A stretch of DNA of 28,155 bases from Ilumatobacteraceae bacterium. Lineage in GTDB: Bacteria; Actinomycetota; Acidimicrobiia; Acidimicrobiales; Ilumatobacteraceae. The notes beneath the pieces are model-generated. The model saw only the letters and a list, made by a program, of their open reading frames with translations, had not been told where the DNA came from and made no database searches. A program made the translations under genes and the position numbers. Location of the stretch: assembly GCA_023254985.1 (NCBI GenBank), contig JALRJT010000015.1, positions 1 through 28,155 on the forward strand, read 5' to 3'. Shown here piece after piece: positions 22,904 through 28,155 of the stretch (position 1 is the first letter of the stretch; each line of letters starts with the position of its first letter).

Positions 22904-23054
22904 GTATCCGGTTCCTCCCCAACCTTGGTGGGACGCCCTACGCGACTTACACCAAGGAAATTACAACGCCGTCATTCTGCCAAATCCTTGTAGGAAATGC
23001 AAATAACTCGGTTTCGGGACGTGGACCCCTCCATCAAGACCGAAGTCACACCCC
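22904..23054. other. Divergent intergenic region, whiB / nucleotide cyclase
   Basis: Non-coding and more AT-rich in its middle than flanking genes. It holds the whiB ribosome binding site (GGGGAGGA on the minus strand), an inverted pair CAAGGA (22953-22958) / TCCTTG (22985-22990), and a loose direct repeat AGGAAAT (22956-22962 and 22992-22998). These could be operators; none matches a site I know. Confidence 0.35.
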
Positions 23055-23060
23055 TAGGCT
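23055..23060 (+). promoter_or_regulatory. Leaderless-type -10 box before the nucleotide cyclase gene
   Basis: TAGGCT lies 10 nt before the ATG at 23071, the widest gap of the set. Confidence 0.5.
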
Positions 23061-23070
23061 GAGGACGAGT

Positions 23071-23622
23071 ATGCGCTTTCGCAGAACCTTCATCTTCGTT
23101 GACCTCTCTGGTTTCACAACCTTCACCGAACAACATGGTGACGGCACCGCAGCCCAACTTCTAAGCAAATTTCGCGCTGTCGCACGTGCAGTTGGCTCAC
23201 ATCAAGGCGTGCGCATCGACAAGTATCTCGGCGACGGATTGATGGCAGTAGCTGTGGAGGCATACGACGGAATCACGTTCGCGATGGAACTCCAGCGCCA
23301 CGCCACGATTGCGTGCGCTCCCCTCTCGCTCCGCATTGGAATCGCCACCGGCGACACGATGCTCTTCGAAGGCCAGGACTACATAGGCTGGGCTCCGAAC
23401 ATGGCTGCACGACTCTGTGACGCCGCGCACGGAGTCGGGGCTTTGATGCCCGCAGAACAAGCCGTCAATCTGCCTGTTGGTCTCTCCGCTCTCCAACACC
23501 CCGCAGTTGATCTTCCTGGCTTCCAAGGTCCGATTGAGGTTGTTGCCCTAGCGGGCGAACCGCTCATTGATGGCCGTTATGACATCAACGAAGTGGTGCT
23601 CGGCGCTCCATTCGTGAGCTGA
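23071..23622 (+). CDS. Class III adenylate/guanylate cyclase, single catalytic domain
   Basis: A 183-residue protein consisting of little more than a class III cyclase domain, which makes cAMP or cGMP from the NTP. Seen: FIFVDLSGFTTFTE with metal-binding Asp11, IDKYLGDGLMAV with Lys51 and the second metal Asp55, RIGIATGDT, and GQDYIGWAPNMAARLCDAA with transition-state Asn110 and Arg114. Asp103 at the base-recognition position and Lys51 favour adenylate cyclase. All catalytic residues are present, so a homodimer should be active. No sensor or membrane domain is attached. The open frame runs upstream, but the ATG at 23071 is supported by the -10 box and domain start. Confidence 0.88.
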   Translation: MRFRRTFIFVDLSGFTTFTEQHGDGTAAQLLSKFRAVARAVGSHQGVRIDKYLGDGLMAVAVEAYDGITFAMELQRHATIACAPLSLRIGIATGDTMLFEGQDYIGWAPNMAARLCDAAHGVGALMPAEQAVNLPVGLSALQHPAVDLPGFQGPIEVVALAGEPLIDGRYDINEVVLGAPFVS

Positions 23623-23656
23623 CAACTGCCTCAAATTGCAACTGAACCGTGCGTCT

Positions 23657-23684
23657 TTGAGGAAAATCTAGATTGTTTTAGCCT
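23657..23684 (+). promoter_or_regulatory. Promoter of the SDR gene (-35 and leaderless -10)
   Basis: TTGAGG (23657-23662), 16 nt, TAGCCT (23679-23684), 6 nt, ATG at 23691. The best complete -35/-10 pair in the leaderless set. Confidence 0.6.
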
Positions 23685-23690
23685 GTCGAA

Positions 23691-24575
23691 ATGCAACCCA
23701 CCATTCCCCTCGTCGCCGTCGTTACTGGTGCCAATTCCGGTATCGGTCGGGCCACGGCCCTCCATCTGGCCTCGAACGGATACCGAGTCTTTGGCACCGT
23801 CCGTTCGCTCGATCGCGCCACCAAGCTGCTCGACAAGGCGAAGTCCCTCGGAGTCACCGTCGAGATCATCGAGATGGACGTCGCAGATTCACAGTCCGTC
23901 ATAGGTGGTTTTGCCGACATCTTCCGCGCAACACACCACGTTGATGTCCTCGTCAACAACGCCGGAGTCGGCGGGAATGGTGTCGTCGAAGAGTCGACAC
24001 CGGAGATGCTCGAGGCATCGTTCAACGTAAACGTCTCAGGTGCGGTGCGCTGCATCCAGCAGGTCCTGCCACAGATGCGCGAACGGCGTTCGGGCACGAT
24101 CGTCAACGTCACAAGCGTCGTCGGCCGACTGGCTGCGATCGCCCAAGCACCATACGTTGCATCCAAGTGGGCGCTCGAAGGAGTGAGCGAAGAACTCGCG
24201 CATGAAGTCGCGCCGTTCGGGATTCGCGTCGCAATCGTCGAACCTGGCGTCACCAAATCGTCGATCTTTGCCAAGAACATCGATTCGCCGAATGCCACGG
24301 GTGCCTACGACGTGCACTATCGCCGAATGTTCCAGTTCTACGCAGCAGGCATAGCCAACGCATCGCCGGCTGAAGAGGTCGCTCGCGTGATTGAACGCGC
24401 AATCTCGACAGATGCTCCAGTGCTTCGCTATGCCTGCTCGTGGGGCGGCGAGAGCATCATTGAGGGTCGTGAAACCTTGAGCGACGAAGAATGGATTGCC
24501 CTCGGTGCGCTCGACGATGAGGCTTATCTTTCGCGGTTTGAGGACGTCTTCGGGGTCGATCTCCACAAAAGTTGA
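23691..24575 (+). CDS. Short-chain dehydrogenase/reductase
   Basis: A 294-residue classical SDR using NAD(P)H. Seen: cofactor motif TGANSGIG (12-19), TVRS after strand 2 (an Arg favouring NADPH), VLVNNAGVGG (87-95), catalytic Ser142 in VTSVVG, and Tyr155/Lys159 in YVASK, then VEPGVTKSSIF. All catalytic residues are intact. The C-terminal part is longer than the basic 250-residue SDR, resembling the retinol/17-beta-hydroxysteroid-like group. The substrate is unknown. It has its own promoter; its TGA stop lies inside the TTGACA of the peroxiredoxin promoter, so the two genes are adjacent but probably separately initiated. Confidence 0.88.
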   Translation: MQPTIPLVAVVTGANSGIGRATALHLASNGYRVFGTVRSLDRATKLLDKAKSLGVTVEIIEMDVADSQSVIGGFADIFRATHHVDVLVNNAGVGGNGVVEESTPEMLEASFNVNVSGAVRCIQQVLPQMRERRSGTIVNVTSVVGRLAAIAQAPYVASKWALEGVSEELAHEVAPFGIRVAIVEPGVTKSSIFAKNIDSPNATGAYDVHYRRMFQFYAAGIANASPAEEVARVIERAISTDAPVLRYACSWGGESIIEGRETLSDEEWIALGALDDEAYLSRFEDVFGVDLHKS

Positions 24576-24602
24576 CAAGTTTGGTCGGGATTTAGATATC
24601 CT
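24572..24602 (+). promoter_or_regulatory. Promoter of the peroxiredoxin gene
   Basis: A perfect TTGACA (24572-24577) overlaps the SDR stop; the -10 is within TTTAGATATCCT (24591-24602), either GATATC at 17 nt or TATCCT at 19 nt. Unlike most genes here it is followed by a leader and a Shine-Dalgarno. Confidence 0.6.
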
Positions 24603-24630
24603 GTCACTCCACCCGCACCAAGGAGCCACC

Positions 24631-25263
24631 ATGCCAGTTCGCCTCGGAGACATCGCCCCCGACTTCACCGCCGACACCACCCAGGGAACGATCTCGTTCC
24701 ACGACTGGCTCGGCGACTCGTGGGGAGTGCTGTTCAGCCACCCGAAGGACTTCACCCCAGTGTGCACAACCGAGCTCGGCTACGTCGCACACATCAAGCC
24801 CGAGTTCGACAAACGCAACGTGAAGGTGATCGGTTTGTCCGTGGACAGCGTCGAGTCACACCACAAGTGGGAGGGCGACATCGGTGAGACCCAAGGAACG
24901 CCAGTCAACTTTCCGATGATCGGTGACTCTGAGCGCAAGGTCAGCGACCTCTACGACATGATTCATCCGAACGCGAATGACACCCTCACCGTGCGCAGCG
25001 TGTTCGTGATCGGGCCAGATAAGAAGGTCAAACTCTCGATCACCTACCCTGCATCGACTGGCCGCAACTTCGACGAAATATTGCGCGTGATCGACTCCCT
25101 GCAACTCACCGCCAAGCACAAGGTCGCCACGCCAGCGAACTGGGAACAGGGCGAAGATGTCATCATTGGAGCCGCAGTCAGCGACGACGAGGCAAAGACG
25201 CTCTTCCCGAACGGATGGAAATCGGTAAAGCCATACCTGCGCGTCGTACCGCAACCGAAGTAA
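24631..25263 (+). CDS. 1-Cys peroxiredoxin (Prx6 type)
   Basis: A 210-residue peroxiredoxin that reduces hydrogen peroxide and organic hydroperoxides. Seen: the thioredoxin-like start RLGDIAPDFTADTTQG, the peroxidatic motif HPKDFTPVCTTELG with Cys45 (PxxxTxxC), VIGLSVDSVESHHKW, and the Prx6-type C-terminal arm with NWEQGEDVIIGAAVSDDEAKTLFPNGWK. Cys45 is the only cysteine, so resolution must use an external thiol. Length is typical for Prx6. The ATG at 24631 has AAGGAG at 24620-24625 (5-nt gap), a clear Shine-Dalgarno. A hairpin follows the gene. Confidence 0.95.
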   Translation: MPVRLGDIAPDFTADTTQGTISFHDWLGDSWGVLFSHPKDFTPVCTTELGYVAHIKPEFDKRNVKVIGLSVDSVESHHKWEGDIGETQGTPVNFPMIGDSERKVSDLYDMIHPNANDTLTVRSVFVIGPDKKVKLSITYPASTGRNFDEILRVIDSLQLTAKHKVATPANWEQGEDVIIGAAVSDDEAKTLFPNGWKSVKPYLRVVPQPK

Positions 25264-25280
25264 GCGTTCACCGATAGTCC

Positions 25281-25310
25281 AGCACCCTCGTCATGAGTGA
25301 CGAGGGTGCT
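25281..25310 (+). terminator. Strong hairpin after the peroxiredoxin gene
   Basis: AGCACCCTCGTCA, loop TGAG, TGACGAGGGTGCT: a perfect 13-bp stem 17 bp after the stop. Only TTC follows and no T-run, so it is an intrinsic-like terminator or mRNA-stabilising hairpin. It abuts the next gene's -10 box by 3 bp. Confidence 0.75.
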
Positions 25311-25313
25311 TCA

Positions 25314-25319
25314 TAGACT
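25314..25319 (+). promoter_or_regulatory. Leaderless-type -10 box before the ABC ATPase gene
   Basis: TAGACT lies 8 nt before the ATG at 25328. Its -35 region would fall within the preceding hairpin. Confidence 0.5.
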
Positions 25320-25327
25320 GAAGTCCT

Positions 25328-26077
25328 ATGAACTCCCCCACGTTGACCTCAACTTCACCTGCCGCGTCCGCAGTCACGGTGCGCAAGATCTACGGCACCG
25401 GAGACAGCGAAGTTCGCGCACTGGATGGCGTCACCGTCTCGTTCGAGCGAGGCAAGTTCACCGCGATCATGGGACCGAGCGGCTCAGGCAAGTCGACGCT
25501 CATGCACTGCATGGCCGGTTTGGACTCACTCACCGAAGGCGAGGTCTCGATCGGGTCAACGACGCTCGCGGGCCTTTCCGACAAAGAGCTCACGATGCTC
25601 CGACGCAAACAGATCGGTTTCGTCTTCCAGGCGTTCAACCTCATTCCAACCCTGAGTGCGTATGAAAACATCGTGTTGCCACTCTCCCTCGACGGCGCAA
25701 CAGGTGATGCCACGTGGATCGACTCGGTGATCGACACCATCGGTCTGCGTGACCGCCTCGACCACCGCCCGAGTGAACTCTCAGGTGGTCAGCAACAGCG
25801 TGTCGCTGTCGCGCGCGCACTGGCCAGCAAGCCGGCGATCATCTTCGCCGACGAACCAACGGGCAACCTCGATTCGCGAACCGGTGGCGAAGTACTCGGC
25901 TTCATGCGTCGAGCCGTCACCGATCTTGGGCAGACGATCGTGATGGTGACGCACGACGCCGTGGCTGCGAGTTATGCAGATCGCATCGTGTTCCTGAAGG
26001 ACGGCAAGCTCGCGGGCGAGATGGTGTCCCCGACGCCGGACAAGGTCCTCGACTTCCTAAAGCACCTCGGGGAGTAG
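25328..26077 (+). CDS. ABC transporter ATP-binding protein (MacB/LolD type)
   Basis: A 249-residue ATPase. Seen: Walker A GPSGSGKS (49-56), the Q-loop FQAFNLIPTLSAYENI (100-115), signature LSGGQQQR (151-158), Walker B IIFADEPTGNLDS (171-183) and the H-loop His209 in VMVTHD. The FQxFNLxPTLxxxENV and ADEPTGNLD wording is typical of the MacB/LolD/FtsE (3.A.1.122-like) group, which drives mechanotransmission rather than transport through a pore. A short N-terminal extension (about 14 residues) is Ser/Thr/Pro-rich. The permease starts 3 bp after it, so they form one transporter. Substrate unknown; lipoprotein or peptide export is usual for this type. Confidence 0.93.
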   Translation: MNSPTLTSTSPAASAVTVRKIYGTGDSEVRALDGVTVSFERGKFTAIMGPSGSGKSTLMHCMAGLDSLTEGEVSIGSTTLAGLSDKELTMLRRKQIGFVFQAFNLIPTLSAYENIVLPLSLDGATGDATWIDSVIDTIGLRDRLDHRPSELSGGQQQRVAVARALASKPAIIFADEPTGNLDSRTGGEVLGFMRRAVTDLGQTIVMVTHDAVAASYADRIVFLKDGKLAGEMVSPTPDKVLDFLKHLGE

Positions 26078-26080
26078 TCG

Positions 26081-28155
26081 ATGTTGCGCCTCTCCCTGCG
26101 CATGACGCTCGCCCGCAAGGGCCGGCTCGTGCTGACGTCACTGGCGATCATCCTCGGCACCGGCTTCCTGTCGGGGACGTTGATCTTCTCCGACACGTTG
26201 AACAAGACGTTCGATCGACTCTTCGCCGACGTGTTCCGTGACGTCGATGCTTACGTTCGCTCATCGCAATTCGTCGAGGTTGGTTTCGGCGGTGAGCAGC
26301 GGGCTCAGACCCCGATTGCTTCGCTCGAGACAGTGCTCTCCGTCGACGGTGTCGACGACGCAACTGGTGACATCCAGGCGTTTGCTCGCATCATCGCCAA
26401 GGACGGCACGCCGATGGGTTCCGAGAACGGCCCGCCGACGTTCGGTGGCATCGCCACGGAATCACTCGCCGGTCTGTGGACCATCGAGGATGGTCGCCTG
26501 CCGGTTGGTCCGACGGAAATGGTGATGGACGCCGCAACGGCGGAGAACGCCGACTATTCGATTGGCGATCGAGTCCGAGTGACCGCTCAGAAAGGCAGTC
26601 GCACCTTCACCCTCGTCGGCATCGCCAACTACGGCGACGTGAGTTCACCAGGTGGTGCAACGTTCGCGCTGTTCGACCAACCCACCGCATCGGAGTTCCT
26701 CCTTCGCGAGGGGTACGTCGATGCATTCCTCGTCAAGGGTGATGGCCTGCTTTCAGACGAAGACCTCGCCGCGCGAATCACCGCATCACTCGATCCGACG
26801 CTCAAGTTGGAGACGCTCACTGGAGCAGAGATCACCAAGGAGACCCAGGACCAAATCGGTCAGGTGCTCAGCTTTTTGACCATCTTCCTCACCGCCTTCT
26901 CTCTCATCGCCCTCGGCATCGGCTGCTTCGTCATCTACAACGTGTTCTCGATCACGATTGCCCAGCGTCTGCGTGAAAACGCCCTGTTGCGAGCAATCGG
27001 TGCGAGCAAGCGCCAGGTGTCGACGGGCATGTTCGTCGAGGCCGGAGTCATCGGTGTCGTCGGGTCGCTCCTCGGATTCGCCTCGGGTATCGGACTGTCG
27101 CAAGCACTGAGCGCACTCCTCAATGCCTTCGGGGTTGAGATCCCGACGAAGGGCCTCAGTGTGAGTGTGAACACCCTCGTCGTCACGGTGCTCGTCGGCA
27201 CGATCGTCACGCTCCTCTCTGCAATCTTCCCGGCTCTACGGGCTGGTCGCGTTCCTCCCCTCGCCGCACTACGTGACACTGCACTCGAAGTCGTCGAGCG
27301 TCGTGGTCGTCGAGTCCTCATCGGCCTCATCGTTTCCGGTCTCGGGGCGCTTGGCATCACGATCACCGCACTTGGTGGTTCGAACAACTTCCTCGGAATC
27401 GGCATCCTCTTGGTCTTTGCCGGAGTGATCATCGTCGGACCTGCAATCGCCAAGCCCGTCGCACTCTCGCTCGGTCGTCCGATCGAACGCTGGCGTGGGG
27501 TCACCGGCTCGATGGCGCGCCAGAACGCTGCGCGCAACCCGAAGCGCACCGCTCGCACCGCTGCACCTGTCCTCATCGGCGTCGCGCTCGTCACCGCGTT
27601 CACCGCGTTCGCGGCAAGCCTGCGTTCGGAGATTCGCGACACCATCGGATCTTCGTTCCGTGGTGACTACGCCTTGAGTGTCGACAGCCAGGGCTTCGGT
27701 GGCATCCCACTCACCGTCACCGACCAAATTGCTGAACTGGACGAGGTCGCTCAAGCAACAGGTATCGGTTTCGTGTCGGTGAAATTCGGCGAGGACACGC
27801 GGTTCGCTGTTGCAATCGATCCCTCGACGACGAGTGGGCTGTACGACTTCACCATGCTCGAGGGTCGCCAAGACACACTGACGCCCACGGGAGTTCTGGT
27901 CTCCAAGACGGTCGCGACGAACAAGGGTCTGACCGTCGGCTCCAACATCCCCATCACGCTCCTCGATGGCAACATCGTGAAAGCAAAAGTCGAGGGGATC
28001 TTCGACGGCGAGGGCACGTTCGGTAATTACGTCGTGAATCGTGAACTATTCACCGATACTTCGACGCCGCTATTCAACAACTACGTGTACATCGTGAAGA
28101 ACCTAACGGCCTCAGACGAGGATCTCAAGGCAGCAGTCTCCACGATCACCACCGA
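26081..28155 (+). CDS. ABC transporter permease, FtsX/MacB type (3' end outside window)
   Basis: The frame is open from the ATG at 26081 to the window end (691 residues, no stop), so it is 3'-truncated by the window, not broken. Seen: an N-terminal membrane helix LVLTSLAIILGTGFLSGTLI (about 16-35), a periplasmic MacB-like domain, an FtsX core of three helices with QRLRENALLRAIGASKRQV, PALRAGRVPPLAALR closing the first half, then a second unit beginning with two helices and SMARQNAARNPKRTARTAAPVLIG. This duplicated FtsX layout is usual for large actinobacterial permeases of about 830-860 residues, so some 150 residues with the last helices are missing. It is paired with the ATPase upstream (3-bp gap). 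Confidence 0.9.
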   Translation, partial: MLRLSLRMTLARKGRLVLTSLAIILGTGFLSGTLIFSDTLNKTFDRLFADVFRDVDAYVRSSQFVEVGFGGEQRAQTPIASLETVLSVDGVDDATGDIQAFARIIAKDGTPMGSENGPPTFGGIATESLAGLWTIEDGRLPVGPTEMVMDAATAENADYSIGDRVRVTAQKGSRTFTLVGIANYGDVSSPGGATFALFDQPTASEFLLREGYVDAFLVKGDGLLSDEDLAARITASLDPTLKLETLTGAEITKETQDQIGQVLSFLTIFLTAFSLIALGIGCFVIYNVFSITIAQRLRENALLRAIGASKRQVSTGMFVEAGVIGVVGSLLGFASGIGLSQALSALLNAFGVEIPTKGLSVSVNTLVVTVLVGTIVTLLSAIFPALRAGRVPPLAALRDTALEVVERRGRRVLIGLIVSGLGALGITITALGGSNNFLGIGILLVFAGVIIVGPAIAKPVALSLGRPIERWRGVTGSMARQNAARNPKRTARTAAPVLIGVALVTAFTAFAASLRSEIRDTIGSSFRGDYALSVDSQGFGGIPLTVTDQIAELDEVAQATGIGFVSVKFGEDTRFAVAIDPSTTSGLYDFTMLEGRQDTLTPTGVLVSKTVATNKGLTVGSNIPITLLDGNIVKAKVEGIFDGEGTFGNYVVNRELFTDTSTPLFNNYVYIVKNLTASDEDLKAAVSTITT

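Noticed and set aside
26935..27645. A 236-codon minus-strand frame and other frames under the end of the window
   Set aside because: The plus frame from 26081 is open to the window end and encodes a clear FtsX/MacB permease, so these are shadows.
1..28155. Mobile elements, CRISPR arrays, tRNA or rRNA genes, attachment sites
   Set aside because: No transposase or integrase motifs, no regularly spaced repeats and no tRNA-like cloverleaf was seen; the window reads as ordinary dense core genome.

Overview
The window looks like a stretch of core chromosome from an actinobacterium, most likely of the class Acidimicrobiia (Ilumatobacter or freshwater/marine relatives). That placement is an inference from gene content: two WhiB-family Fe-S proteins, a RegX3-type regulator with PhoU and PPK1, a Zincin_2 (DUF2342) protein, a solitary MreB without mreC/mreD, and moderately high GC. 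Coding density is very high, many neighbours overlap by 4 bp, and no transposon, phage, CRISPR or RNA gene was seen.

Layout. (1) 1-4673, plus strand: an overlapping run of heme genes (end of hemE, hemH, hemY), then lnt and an aldose-1-epimerase-like gene. (2) 4681-8046, plus: a GT4 glycosyltransferase, a SAM methyltransferase, an alpha/alpha-toroid protein of unknown function, and a pterin-4a-carbinolamine dehydratase. (3) 8055-9904, minus: a GH1 beta-glucosidase overlapping a second methyltransferase. (4) 9960-10820, plus: tesB. (5) 10828-12544, minus: moaE, a 72-residue membrane protein, mreB. (6) 12608-14540, plus: a membrane-anchored degenerate trypsin-like protein, then a Zincin_2 protein whose zinc motif is lost. 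(7) 14537-19644, minus: an 89-residue unknown protein, ppk1, phoU, regX3 and an MFS transporter. (8) 19770-21588, plus: whiB and ppx. (9) 21599-22903: tatA (minus, only 59 residues), ftcD (plus), a second whiB (minus). (10) 23071-28155, plus: a class III nucleotide cyclase, an SDR, a 1-Cys peroxiredoxin, and an ABC ATPase/permease pair whose permease runs off the end.

Working together: hemE-hemH-hemY form the late heme pathway. ppk1, phoU, regX3 and ppx form a polyphosphate/phosphate module in which synthesis and breakdown are transcribed divergently around a whiB gene; a PHO-box-like repeat sits upstream of phoU. The GT4/methyltransferase/toroid set looks like a small glycoconjugate pathway of unknown product.

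The most distinctive signals are: (a) a recurring TAGNCT-like hexamer placed 6-10 nt before the start codon of at least twelve genes on both strands, which reads as the -10 box of leaderless transcripts; and (b) three proteins whose catalytic residues are substituted: Lnt with no cysteine at all (Ser in the nucleophile position), a trypsin-like protein lacking the serine motif, and a Zincin_2 protein with SExxS in place of HExxH. The two degenerate proteases are adjacent and overlapping.
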